From DASZGI01 sp035938995 (GTDB lineage Bacteria > Actinomycetota > Actinomycetes > Streptomycetales > Catenulisporaceae), in the NCBI RefSeq assembly GCF_035938995.1, contig NZ_DASZGI010000139.1, forward strand, positions 11,654 through 75,653: a DNA stretch of 64,000 nt. The letters run 5' to 3'. The notes beneath the pieces are model-generated. The model saw only the letters and a list, made by a program, of their open reading frames with translations, did not search any database and was not told the DNA's origin. Shown piece after piece: positions 41,001 to 48,624 of this stretch (the stretch's first letter is position 1; every line of letters begins with the position of its first letter). Made by a program: the position numbers and the translations under genes.

Positions 41001-41230
41001 GTGTCCAGGGTCAGCCGCAGCCGCCCCGGGCGGCCGGCGCGGGTCGCGGCGTCGGCGGCGTTCTGCGCCAGCTCGATCACGATCCGGTCCCGGTACGCGC
41101 CGAGGACCAGATCCTCCTCGAGATTCGCGTCCTCGCGGAAGCGGACCGGAGCGGCCGCCCAGGAGTCGAGCACCCGCGCCCGGATCGCGGCGGTGTCGAA
41201 CCGGTCGTCAGTCACGGCAGCGGACTCCAT
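38060..41230 (-). CDS. Large sacsin-type GHKL ATPase domain protein
   Basis: A 1056-residue cytoplasmic protein of a family common in actinobacteria and not characterised. The N-terminal GHKL ATPase domain resembles Hsp90/sacsin: the N-box is in VIELAQNAADAATRAG, the G1-like motif in LRVANTGAPLDAGGV, and the G2 motif in GRFGVGFAAVLAVSD. The remaining 750 or so residues are Leu/Asp/Glu-rich without recognised motifs, with an acidic stretch near the C-terminus (DLASEAVEGRVTSEGEPEEV). A chaperone-like role is inferred from the ATPase fold alone. ATG at 41230 is used; a downstream GTG at codon 6 is possible. Confidence 0.75.
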   Translation of the reverse strand: MESAAVTDDRFDTAAIRARVLDSWAAAPVRFREDANLEEDLVLGAYRDRIVIELAQNAADAATRAGRPGRLRLTLDTTGPLGVTLRVANTGAPLDAGGVVGLSTLRASTKRDEWDGPDAGPVGRFGVGFAAVLAVSDEPALLSRHGSVRFSASQARDAVAGAAEQNIELGEELRRREGRVPVLRLPFPADGLPPQGYDTVVELPLRDSAAEATVRRLLTEIDDALLLSLPQLAEIVVEVDGSVRTLTSRRGGPDEWTVVDGDHATTWRLARAHGDIDPLLLANRPVEERTRPFWSITWAVPVGADGEPRRPRTEPVVHAPTPTDEPLGLPALLIATFPLEPTRRHVAPGELQEFLLDKAADAYGELIERWPTRTPGLLRLVPGRLAEGALDAGLRERVAQRLPLIPFLPAADAAQSPLRPRDATVIVPCDEALVAAVVDVLPGLLPAGWEADPLALSALGIRRIELAELVETLAALGREPAWWGRLFAALDQVAGYDPGVREALAAVPVPLADGRTVRGAVGALLPDSALGEDRLAALRPLGLRVVHPAALFPGSGPYALLERLGARPARPRAILADPAVRAAVTASRDALAQADADGFDTPRALAEAVLTLVRAAEPGPDDRFDLGDLQLPDDNGGHTPARELLLPASPLADIVRPGSFGRVDQEWVRRWGPETLRAVGVLDSFTVVRAADVILDSGPDEQVFDLDGFEDWLDDLRDLLPLPARDAPPVAPELIAVRDLDLVAPDRWAEALDLLAGPALRAAVVSPIRVLTGDGEHLEVPSYTSWWLSRREVLGGRRPGELATGAGLLRGLYDAAAEVEGAAGLDPEFLTGLGVRSTLEALLATPGGPDELLDRLADPDREVTAVQLVELYAALAAVPSDRLAPPVEVRALEFRAPQDAEVPEEPGAPEPVVVEAGDAVVLDAPDLLPLFVDRPVIVVPHRFAATLADLLDVDLASEAVEGRVTSEGEPEEVPEVVRDLMPWVPETYVEHDELVLDDEVEVQWRVQDGVVHASTFDGLARALAWAAGRWDRRHLIAALLAEPERAGELAVEAYFD

Positions 41231-41349
41231 TCGGCGGTGCCAGGCAACCAGACGGCTGCCCGGGAAAGGGTACCGACCCGCAGGGCGTTACCGATTACCG
41301 TGGTGGCGGATCGTCCGAACGACGGACGCGAGCCACCGGGAGTGGTGCC

Positions 41350-42047
41350 GTGACAACCCTCGACGTACGCGTGGTGCGCGTTTTCGCCGACGCCTACGGT
41401 GCCTTCGGCAACCCGCTCGGGGTCGTCTTCGATGCGGCGCACCTCCCGTCCGAGGTGGGCACGCAGCTCACCGCGCAACTCGGGTTCAGCGAGACGGTGT
41501 TCGTGGACGACCTGGCCGCCCGAACAATCCGGATCTTCACCCCGGTCCGGGAGCTGCGGCTGGCCGGGCATCCGGTCGTGGGCACCGCGTGGGTTCTGGC
41601 GCGGGAACTCGGCCGACCGCCTGAGGTGCTGCGGCCCCGGTTGGCGGACGAGGTAGCCGTCTGGGAGCGCGACTCGCTGACGTGGGCGCGCTGCTCGGTG
41701 GCCGACGCGCAGCAGTGGGATCTGGTGCGGCTGGAAAGCCCGGCTGCGGTGGAGGCGCTGCCGGTGCCGCCGGGGCCCGGTATCGAGCTCACCAGTTCTG
41801 GTCGTGGATCGACGAACCGGCCGGGGTGGTGCGAGCCCGCAACTTCGCCCCCGCGTTCGGGGTGCCGGAGGACGAGGCGACCGGCTCAGCGGCCGTACAC
41901 CTGGCGCAGTTTCACGGACGGCCGATCACCATCCGTCAGGGGCGCGGCTCGGTGATCACCGCGCGGCCGGCCGAACAGACCGGATGGTCGGAGATCGGTG
42001 GCCGCGTCGTAGCAGACGGGCAGCGGTCCGTCACGCTGGCTGCCTGA
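41350..42047 (+). pseudogene. PhzF-family isomerase interrupted by a frameshift
   Basis: The first 145 or so codons from GTG 41350 encode a PhzF-like N-terminal half: AYGAFGNPLGVVF, the catalytic-Glu motif LGFSETVFVD and RELRLAGHPVVGTAW. Homology then moves to the -1 frame, with FWSWIDEPAGVVRAR and FGVPEDEATGSAAVHL, ending at 42047. The switch falls near 41783-41800, next to a GGGG/CCC run at 41775-41781, and looks like loss of one base. The combined length of about 232 codons matches intact relatives. Either the gene is inactive or the base is a sequencing error; nothing suggests programmed frameshifting. Intact members are isomerase-like enzymes of unknown substrate. Confidence 0.8.
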
Positions 42048-42110
42048 CGCGCCTTCCAGGGAGCGCGGTTAGGCTGATCTCGCGCACTCCGACGCATAAG
42101 GACGGCAGCC

Positions 42111-42878
42111 GTGGTCGAACTCAAGACACCCTCCGAGATACAGGCCATGCGCGCAGCCGGCCGGGTCGTGGCGCGCGCGCTGGCGGCAGTGCGCGCACGG
42201 GCGGCCGTCGGCGTGTCGCTGTCCGAACTAGACGAGGTGGCGCGCGAGGTGCTGCGCGACGCGGGCGCGAGCTCGCCGTTCCTCAACTACCAGCCCCGCT
42301 TCGCATCCGTGCCGTTCCCAGCGGTGATCTGCGCCTCGGTCAACGACGCCGCGCTGCACGGCATCCCGACCGAGTATCAGCTCGCCGACGGCGACCTGCT
42401 CAGCGTGGACTTCGGCGCGACCCTCGACGGCTGGACCGGCGACGCCGCGATCTCGTTCTGCGTGGGCCAGGCCGATCCGGCGGACGTAAAGCTGATCTCG
42501 ACGGCGCAGGACGCGCTGCGCGCCGGAATAGCCGCGGCCCAACCGGGAGCGAAGGTCGGGGACGTCTCGGCGGCGATCGGCGCGGTCGGGCGGGCCGGCG
42601 GCTACGGGCTCAACACCGACTTCGGCGGCCACGGCGTCGGCCACACCATGCACGAGGACCCGTCGGTGCCGAACGAGGGGCGGCCCGGGCGCGGCCTGAC
42701 GCTGCGGCCCGGCCTGGTGATCGCGATCGAACCCTGGTTCATGGCCGGCGGCGACGACCGGTACCGGGTCGATCCCGACGGCTGGACCCTGCGCTCCGCC
42801 GACGGCAGCCGAGCCGCGCACGTCGAGCACACGGTCGCGGTCACCGCCGACGGTCCGCTGGTCCTCACTGAGCTATAA
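42111..42878 (+). CDS. map: Methionine aminopeptidase, type I
   Basis: A 255-residue metallopeptidase that removes the initiator methionine from nascent proteins. The metal ligands are in their usual places: DFGATLDGWTGDAA (two Asp), GHGVGHTMHEDP (His), a Glu in AIEPWF and a final Glu in HVEHTVAVT. The catalytic His lies in NDAALHGIP. GTG at 42111 follows a modest ribosome binding site. The end of the gene carries a small tandem duplication that includes the stop codon (42867-42902). Actinobacteria often have several map genes, so it need not be the essential copy. Confidence 0.93.
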   Translation: MVELKTPSEIQAMRAAGRVVARALAAVRARAAVGVSLSELDEVAREVLRDAGASSPFLNYQPRFASVPFPAVICASVNDAALHGIPTEYQLADGDLLSVDFGATLDGWTGDAAISFCVGQADPADVKLISTAQDALRAGIAAAQPGAKVGDVSAAIGAVGRAGGYGLNTDFGGHGVGHTMHEDPSVPNEGRPGRGLTLRPGLVIAIEPWFMAGGDDRYRVDPDGWTLRSADGSRAAHVEHTVAVTADGPLVLTEL

Positions 42879-42902
42879 GACACAGGACTGAGCTATAGAC
42901 AC
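42867..42902 (+). repeat. Tandem duplication across the map stop codon
   Basis: ACTGAGCTATAAGACAC (42867-42883) is followed three bases later by ACTGAGCTATAGACAC (42887-42902), identical except for one missing A. The first copy holds the TAA stop; the second would give TAG in the same context. It looks like a recent replication-slippage duplication. Confidence 0.7.
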
Positions 42903-42933
42903 CGGGCCGTAAAGCACCGAACCCTGACGCCGC

Positions 42934-44859
42934 TCAGCTCGCCGCCTCGAACGCGCGCCCGGCGGCGGTCGCGACCGGGCCGCTGCGGAACAGGCCGCTG
43001 CTGGCGGCGGTGTCCGAGGCGGGCAGGGCGAACCAGGCGTAGCGCTGCATGTACGACAGGCTGCTGAGCATCTGCGTCGACGCGGTGACGAACGCGGCCT
43101 GCTGCTGGTCGGTCGGGAAGGCCGGGGCCCCGTGCGAGAAGTCGATCAGCGCGTATTCGGTCAGCCAGATCGGCAGGTGGTAGCGGTTGTAAACGGCCTG
43201 GATGTAGGACTCGAGCTGGCTGACCGCGTCCGAGGTGACAAAGTCCGAGCCGTACCAGTGCAGGCAGATGAAGTCGACCCGGTAACCGCGCGCCTTAGCC
43301 CCGCTCATGAACTGGTCGAGCCAGCCGCCCGGGGTGGCCGCGCCGGTGGCGACCGCGGGGCTGCCCAGGGTGTCGCCGGTGGACATGAGTTGCGGCCAGA
43401 GTGAAAGGGCCTGACTCACCGACATGTTCGACTGCGACGCCATGTCGGGCTCGTTGAAGCCCAGCAGATCCGGACCCTCGCTCTTGGCTTGAGCGAGGGC
43501 GGAGGCAGTCACCGAACCCGGACCCCAGATCATCGGGACGAACGTGGAGGCTCCGGAGATCCCGGAGTGCTGCGTGGACCAGGTGTAGTACCACCCGGCC
43601 CCCGACTCAGAAAGCGCGGCGTCGACACCGTTGAAGGTCCACACGCCCACGCCCTTCCTCGTCGACGAGACCTGCTTCACCACGGGCGCGGCAGGCACGG
43701 AGGACGGCGAGGCGGAGTGCGACGGCGAAGGTGACGGAGTCGGAGTCGGAGTCGGAGATGCCGACGGCGACGCCGACGGACTCGCGTCGGGGCGCGGCGT
43801 CGCAACCGCAGCGGAGGGCGCCGCGGGTGTGGACTGCCGCACCGCGACGAATGCGCCGACGGCTGCCACGACGACGGCCGTGGACACCGAAACCGGGACC
43901 AGTCCGCCGTGCGCGAGATGCGCGAACAGTCCGCGGGGCCGCGCGCGGGAGACCGCCCGCGCCTGCTGCGCGCCGTTCAGTCCTTTGCTATGGACAGCAG
44001 TACCGTTCACCGCGGTGCCGTTCAGTCCCGACGGAGAGGACATAGCCGCGTGCCTGCCCAACGCGGTCCAGCGCTGCGCCATGTCGGCGGGCAGCGGCAG
44101 GAAAGGCAGAGCCCGTACGACGCGCTCGACCGGCAGCAGGTCGCCGACCACCTTCCAGCAGGTGCCGCACTCGCGCACATGTCGGGCAACCCGCTTGCGC
44201 CACAGCGGACTCGGCGTCCCGTTCCAGCTCACGGTGATCTCGCGCAGCTCGTGGCAGCCGGGCTCCGCTTTCATGGCCCTGACGACCATGCAGGAGATCT
44301 GCATCTGCTCCTTCATCCGCAGCACCCGCACGGCGGTGTGCCGGCCGGAGATCCCAAGTGCCGCGGCCACGTCGGCCCGGTCCAGCTCGCCGATCTCCTC
44401 CAGCCACCACAAGGCGAGCAAGGCGCGGTCGTCCGGGTCGAGCCACCGCGCGGCCTGCTCGACCACGCGCCGCCGCGCCGTAGTGTGCAGCGCGCTCATC
44501 CCTGCCGCGACGAAGTCCGCGTCGGGGTCGGCCGGCTCGCGGGTGGTGTCCAGGACCGTGGTGCGGCTGCGGGCTTTGCGGCGGTCCTGCTCGAGGTCGC
44601 GCACCTGGCGCACGGCGATCGCGACGAGCCAGGACCGGAATGCCTCCGGGTCGCGCAGTTCGCTCAAGCCCCGCACGACGCGCAGCAGGGTCTCCTGCAC
44701 CACGTCGTCGACGTCGGCGTGGCCGTCCAGGGCGCGCCCCACGATGTTGTAGACGAGCGGGAGGGCGCCCGCGACCAGGGTCTCGAGCGCCTGCGCGTCT
44801 CCGTCGCGCGCGGCGATGACCATCCGTGGGTCGGGGGCGCGGCGGCCTGCGGTGCTCAT
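42934..44859 (-). CDS. ECF sigma factor fused to zinc-binding motif, membrane helix and GH128 ectodomain
   Basis: A 641-residue chimera. Residues about 26-92 are sigma region 2 (DVDDVVQETLLRVVRG) and 120-185 sigma region 4 (DRADVAAALGISGRH). Residues 227-234 hold H-x3-C-x2-C (HVRECGTC), the zinc anti-sigma motif. A membrane helix is at about 320-341, then a Ser/Pro/Thr linker (343-395). Residues 403-641 form a GH128-type catalytic domain, with Glu470 in LLGFNEPD and Glu568 in IWLTEYA as the catalytic pair. GH128 enzymes act on beta-1,3-glucans. The topology puts sigma inside and hydrolase outside, so glucan binding could control sigma release. ATG at 44859 is chosen for the sigma start; the frame is open a further 31 codons. 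It faces the thaumatin-like gene across an inverted repeat. Confidence 0.88.
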   Translation of the reverse strand: MSTAGRRAPDPRMVIAARDGDAQALETLVAGALPLVYNIVGRALDGHADVDDVVQETLLRVVRGLSELRDPEAFRSWLVAIAVRQVRDLEQDRRKARSRTTVLDTTREPADPDADFVAAGMSALHTTARRRVVEQAARWLDPDDRALLALWWLEEIGELDRADVAAALGISGRHTAVRVLRMKEQMQISCMVVRAMKAEPGCHELREITVSWNGTPSPLWRKRVARHVRECGTCWKVVGDLLPVERVVRALPFLPLPADMAQRWTALGRHAAMSSPSGLNGTAVNGTAVHSKGLNGAQQARAVSRARPRGLFAHLAHGGLVPVSVSTAVVVAAVGAFVAVRQSTPAAPSAAVATPRPDASPSASPSASPTPTPTPSPSPSHSASPSSVPAAPVVKQVSSTRKGVGVWTFNGVDAALSESGAGWYYTWSTQHSGISGASTFVPMIWGPGSVTASALAQAKSEGPDLLGFNEPDMASQSNMSVSQALSLWPQLMSTGDTLGSPAVATGAATPGGWLDQFMSGAKARGYRVDFICLHWYGSDFVTSDAVSQLESYIQAVYNRYHLPIWLTEYALIDFSHGAPAFPTDQQQAAFVTASTQMLSSLSYMQRYAWFALPASDTAASSGLFRSGPVATAAGRAFEAAS

Positions 44860-44920
44860 GCGGTCCCACTCTCGTCGGTTTCGGTTGTCCGGGCGTACAC
44901 GGAGACGCCGGGTGGCGGCC

Positions 44921-44983
44921 CGGATTACAGAAATCCGGCGCGATCGTCGCACGGATTTCCGTAATCCGGCGCCCCCGGCGCCG
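44921..44983. promoter_or_regulatory. 17-bp inverted repeat and hairpin between the sigma-GH128 and thaumatin-like genes
   Basis: CGGATTACAGAAATCCG (44921-44937) and CGGATTTCCGTAATCCG (44952-44968) are reverse complements with one mismatch, 14 bases apart. Each arm is itself nearly palindromic (CGGATT...AATCCG). Just inside the thaumatin side, 44967-44973 pairs with 44977-44983 around CCC. The layout suits a shared operator or paired promoters for the two divergent genes. Confidence 0.65.
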
Positions 44984-45029
44984 TCTCCGGGACACCAAGG
45001 CAGAACTCGAACCAGCCGGAAAGGTGAAA

Positions 45030-46028
45030 ATGGGACGAGGCAGACGCACTGCGCGGCAGGCGCACGGATTCGCGCGCTTCACGCGAACACGAGCCGCAGC
45101 GTTGATCGGCCTGATAGTCATCGCATTCGTGGCGGTCTGGATGCTGTACGAACCCGGCGACGCGAAGAGCACGAGCGCCGCTGTCTCCACCCCCGCATCG
45201 GCTTCGGCATCGCCAACCCCGCCGCCGTCCGCCTCACCGTCAGCGTCCACTTCGCCATCAGCCTCGCCTTCGCCAAGCGCGGCTTCGCCCAGCAAAACTC
45301 AGACTGCGCCGAGCACCACACCACCAGTCGCGGCCGGCCAGCGCCTCTTCACCATTGTCAACACCCTGAGTCAGACTGTCTGGGTCGCGGCAAACCAGAA
45401 CTCGCAGCATCCGCTGCCGACGACCGGCTGGGTCCTGGCCCCGGGCGCCAGCGTCGCGTTCGCCGTTCCGGACGGTTGGGGCGGGCGGATCTGGGGCCGG
45501 ACCGGATGCTCATTCGACGCGTCCGGCGCGGGCACCTGCCAGACGGGCGACTGCGGCGGCCGGTTCCAGTGCACCGGGAGCGGCGCCATCCCGGCCACCC
45601 TGGCCGAGATCAACCTGAACGCCTGGGACGGCATGGACTTCTACGACGTGAGCATGGTCGACGGCTCGAACCTGCCCATGTTCATCAACATCTCGCACAC
45701 CGCGACGCGCGATCCGCTCAGCCCGACCGGCTGCTCTTCCGGCGGCTGCACGAAGCCGGTGGCGTGCCCCGGAGCGATGCAGGTAACGGCGGGCGGCGCG
45801 GTGGTCGCGTGCCGGACGGCGTGCGCGGCGTTCAACACGGACGCCTACTGCTGCCGCGGAGCGTGGGCCGGGCGGGCGAACTGCGTGCCGTCGAGGTGGC
45901 CGGTCGACTACGCGGCGGTGTTCAAGAGCGCCGAGCCGTACGCATATTCGTACGCTTATGACGACTCTGCGACGATGGCGTGCCGCGGTGAATGCGACTA
46001 TCGCATCACATTCGGGCTGAGTCCATGA
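45030..46028 (+). CDS. Membrane-anchored thaumatin-like protein
   Basis: A 332-residue protein. A basic N-terminus, one membrane helix (about 22-39) and a Ser/Pro/Ala/Thr linker (45-102) present a thaumatin domain (105-332) outside the cell. GAGTCQTGDCGGRFQC (166-181) fits the thaumatin family signature exactly. GRIWGRTGC, IPATLAEINL and DFYDVSMVDGSNLP also match plant PR-5 proteins, including the Arg/Glu/Asp residues of the acidic cleft (Arg157, Glu193, Asp203, Asp206). Fourteen cysteines are visible, against sixteen in plant forms. Relatives bind or cleave beta-1,3-glucan and many are antifungal. ATG at 45030 has GGAAAGG upstream. It is divergent from a sigma factor with a GH128 domain, which acts on the same polymer class. 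Confidence 0.9.
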   Translation: MGRGRRTARQAHGFARFTRTRAAALIGLIVIAFVAVWMLYEPGDAKSTSAAVSTPASASASPTPPPSASPSASTSPSASPSPSAASPSKTQTAPSTTPPVAAGQRLFTIVNTLSQTVWVAANQNSQHPLPTTGWVLAPGASVAFAVPDGWGGRIWGRTGCSFDASGAGTCQTGDCGGRFQCTGSGAIPATLAEINLNAWDGMDFYDVSMVDGSNLPMFINISHTATRDPLSPTGCSSGGCTKPVACPGAMQVTAGGAVVACRTACAAFNTDAYCCRGAWAGRANCVPSRWPVDYAAVFKSAEPYAYSYAYDDSATMACRGECDYRITFGLSP

Positions 46029-46463
46029 AATATGTGCCGTGGGGCGATTGACGATCCACCGCACGCGCTATTAAGGTTCGCCTTGTGAATAGGAGTATGC
46101 GGACTGAAGCTGACTTCGTAGACCCGGCGCGGTGCCGGGCCGTCGGCGCCGCCCGCAGCGCCTGATGCCGGCGCCGTTGGCGACCGCCAGGCGCCGCCGC
46201 GCCGTCGTGTGCAGCGCACCCTCCACTCCTCTCTAAACCTTATCCAGGGCGGCCGCCGCCACCTGCGTCGCGCGTTGCCTCGCCGCCCCACCCTCTTTCT
46301 CAGCGCGTTGAATCGACGCTGGCGCCCTTGACCGCGCCGCGTTCCGCGCTGCATACGCGTATTCATCGGAACGAACTCATTCACGCATTTCGACGCCCGG
46401 CATTTCCCGCCGCCCGCCGTTAATGCCGCCGTTTATGCAACGTGCCCGGAAAGTGAGGCGGCC
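46029..46463. other. Intergenic region without a recognisable gene (435 bp)
   Basis: The first 100 bases are AT-richer than the flanks. A short hairpin (CCCGGC at 46123-46128 with GCCGGG at 46134-46139) could end transcription of the thaumatin-like gene. The rest is GC-rich with several broken frames and no convincing coding sequence or repeat. Confidence 0.5.
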
Positions 46464-46955
46464 GTGGATTTCGCGCGCCCCGACGTTCTGCTCGCCCTCG
46501 CCACCGACCTCGCCGCCGAGCCGGGCCTTGCCGGACGGCTGCCCGCGTCGCCCGACCACCGGGCGTGGCTGCGCCTGGACACCAGAACCGGCACCGCGGC
46601 GTGGCTCATCGCCTGGCCGCCCGGCGCCGGCACCGCGTGGCACGACCACGGCGGGGCCGCCGGTGCGATGGTCGCGCTCGCGGGCACCCTGACCGAGCGT
46701 TCGATTGAAGCTCCGGCACGGCACCCGGCCGGCGAACCGCTCCCGCTGCCCGGCGGCACCGGACGGGTTCGGGCGCTGGCCGCCGAGCGCGGACGCGCCT
46801 TCACCGGGCGGCACATCCACGAGGTGGCCAACGAGGGCTCGGTCACGGCCTACTCGGTGCACGTATACGCGCCTGACCTGGCGTTGATGCGCCATTACGT
46901 GGCGGTCGGCGAGACTCTCCGGCTCATCGGATCGGAGACCGACCGCGACTGGTAG
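46464..46955 (+). CDS. Cysteine-dioxygenase-like cupin
   Basis: A 163-residue cupin of the cysteine dioxygenase type I group. Iron ligands are visible as His in AWHDHGGAAGAM (two His) and His in GRHIHEVANEGS, and SVHVYAPDL is a conserved closing strand. Members oxidise cysteine to its sulfinate or act on related thiols. It is shorter than animal enzymes but within the bacterial range. GTG at 46464 is preceded by GTGAGG. It is isolated, with a decayed gene on the opposite strand touching its 3' end. Confidence 0.78.
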   Translation: MDFARPDVLLALATDLAAEPGLAGRLPASPDHRAWLRLDTRTGTAAWLIAWPPGAGTAWHDHGGAAGAMVALAGTLTERSIEAPARHPAGEPLPLPGGTGRVRALAAERGRAFTGRHIHEVANEGSVTAYSVHVYAPDLALMRHYVAVGETLRLIGSETDRDW

Positions 46956-48185
46956 CGCCGCGATCGCCAAGACCGCCACGGCATACCAGACATAGGCGTC
47001 GCCGACGACCACCTGCCACCAGACCACGCGAGTTCGAGGTTGCCGCCGTGCGGGAGCAGCCACTGCGGGCCGATCGCGAACATGAGGTATCCGACGCCGG
47101 CAGCTACAGCCGCGGCCCGGGCTCTAGCCCTGAAACCGAAGGCGAGCAGCAGGAGGCCGGGCGCCGCCCACACCCAGTGGTGGGTCCACGAGATCGGCGA
47201 GATCAGCAGTTCCGCGATGGCCGTGAGCAGCAACGCCGTCATCGCGCCGACCGGGCCGCTGAGCCGCCTGGCCGCATACAGGACCGCGAGCGCGACCGCC
47301 CCGGCGAGCACGAACCACGCCGCGTCGAGCGTCGGCCCGGTCATGCCGATGCGCGCGAGCACGCCGCGGACCGATTGGTTGGACGCGTAGGCGGCCGCGC
47401 CGATCCGGTCGGTCTGGAAGACGACGCGGGTCCAATAGGAGATCGAGTCGCGGGGGGGCGGCGAGGAAGCCGAGCAGGGTGAAGGCGAGGAACGCGGCGG
47501 CGGCCATCGCCGCGTCACGGTACTGCCGGCGCGCCAGATAGTAGAGGAAGTACGCGGCCGGAGTCAGCTTGATCGCTGCCGCGAAGCCGATCAGCGAACC
47601 GCGCGCCCGCACGCCGCCGATGCGCAGCCCCGGACCGAGGGTGTCGAACGCGACCAGCGCCATGAGTGGGATGTCGATCTGCCCGTCGACCAGCGCGACC
47701 CGCACCGGGTCGAGCACGACCGCGGCCGGCACCACGGCGGCGGCGAGCCAGCTCGCGCCGAGCCCCGCCGAGGCGACCGGTCTGGTCAGTCGCCGCAGGA
47801 ACAGCCGCAGGACGCCATAGAGCAGCACCACGTTCAACGCCGTCACCGCGAGCCCCGCCGCCCCCACCGGCAGCCAGGCGACCGGAACGGCCGCAACCGC
47901 CGCCAGCGGCGGATAGGTGAACGGCAGCATCTAGCCGTGCCCGGTCGGGGGCAGCGCGCCGTAAAGCGACTTGCCGTCCAGCCACGCGCGCGCACCGATT
48001 CGATATACCTGCAGATCGATGTGGTAGGCGCCGAACCGGATTCCACGGCTGCCATAAGAGAACAGGAACACGGCCACCGCGAGCAGATCGGCGGCGATCA
48101 CGGTGGTCTTCAACGCCTTCAGCGAGCCCGCGATCAGCGTGGCCGAGCCGGTCCGACGCGTGGGTATGGCGACGACGGACATCAT
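46950..48185 (-). pseudogene. Decayed GT87-family mannosyltransferase gene
   Basis: Fragments of one polytopic GT87 (DUF2029) enzyme lie in order on the minus strand. They begin at ATG 48185 with YHIDLQVYRIGARAWLDG. An in-frame TAG (47933-47931) follows PPTGHG, directly before MLPFTYPPLAAVAAVP. The frame shifts at a run of seven G (47452-47458) and shifts back near 47017-47025, with TRVVWWQVVVGDAYVW as the final recognisable part. The normal stop is also missing. One nonsense codon and two indels make a true pseudogene likely, although the two indels alone could be sequencing errors. Intact enzymes add mannose from polyprenol-phosphate mannose outside the membrane. Confidence 0.8.
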
Positions 48186-48203
48186 CAACCCCTCGATCTG
48201 AAG

Positions 48204-48584
48204 TTGACGGCACGGCGCCGGATATCGGGGCAGGTCTGGGTGCTGTGGCTGCTGGTCACCGCGCCGGGCAAGGCAGCGCCGATGAACGAGCTGTCGCGGG
48301 TGCTCAGCTTCTCCACCGCAGGCACCACGAAGCTGGTCGACCGGATGACCGGGCTCGGGCTGCTCGAGCGGCGCACCCACGCCTCGGACCGCCGCGTCAC
48401 CCTTGCGGCGCTCACGCCGGCGGGCGCGGAAACGGCGGTGCGCATCTCCCGGCTGGTGGCGAGCGCGCTGCGCAAGCGCGTGGTCGAACAGATCGGCGAC
48501 GAGGCCTTCGAGACCTTGGTGCGCACGATCGGCGCGATCACGCCAGAGCACGCCAAGAAATGGCGGGCGCCGGAGAACTGCTGA
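48204..48584 (+). CDS. MarR-family regulator, apparently N-terminally truncated
   Basis: The winged-helix core is clear: MNELSRVLSFSTAGTTKLVD is the recognition region and LLERRTHASDRRVTLAALTP the wing. Usual MarR proteins have about 30-40 more residues before this, forming the dimer helix. Upstream the frame is open but runs into the divergent GT87 pseudogene and offers only a TTG (48204) as a reasonable start, giving 126 residues. An ATG at 48166 is out of frame and stops after 11 codons. The gene is probably a 5' deletion remnant, or a frameshifted gene, rather than fully functional. Confidence 0.6.
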   Translation: MTARRRISGQVWVLWLLVTAPGKAAPMNELSRVLSFSTAGTTKLVDRMTGLGLLERRTHASDRRVTLAALTPAGAETAVRISRLVASALRKRVVEQIGDEAFETLVRTIGAITPEHAKKWRAPENC

Positions 48585-48592
48585 GCGCGCCT

Positions 48593-48624
48593 GTAGCTCT
48601 AGCCGTCCGTAGCTCTAATCGTCC
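48593..48624. repeat. Imperfect 16-bp tandem duplication
   Basis: GTAGCTCTAGCCGTCC (48593-48608) is followed directly by GTAGCTCTAATCGTCC (48609-48624), with two differences. The second copy contains the stop codon of the leftward GT2 gene. It resembles the small duplication at the map stop. Confidence 0.6.

Noticed and set aside
41780..41800. Programmed ribosomal frameshift in the PhzF-family gene
   Set aside because: No slippery heptamer or downstream stimulatory structure was seen, and relatives are single-frame; an indel is simpler.
43690..43790. Short direct repeats that look like a tandem array
   Set aside because: They encode the Ser/Pro/Thr linker of the sigma-GH128 protein; the similar stretch at 45180-45310 encodes the thaumatin linker. 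Codon repetition explains both.
46377..47063. Minus-strand open frame across the cysteine-dioxygenase-like gene
   Set aside because: Its upper part is the C-terminal remnant of the GT87 pseudogene; the rest is antisense to a credible cupin.
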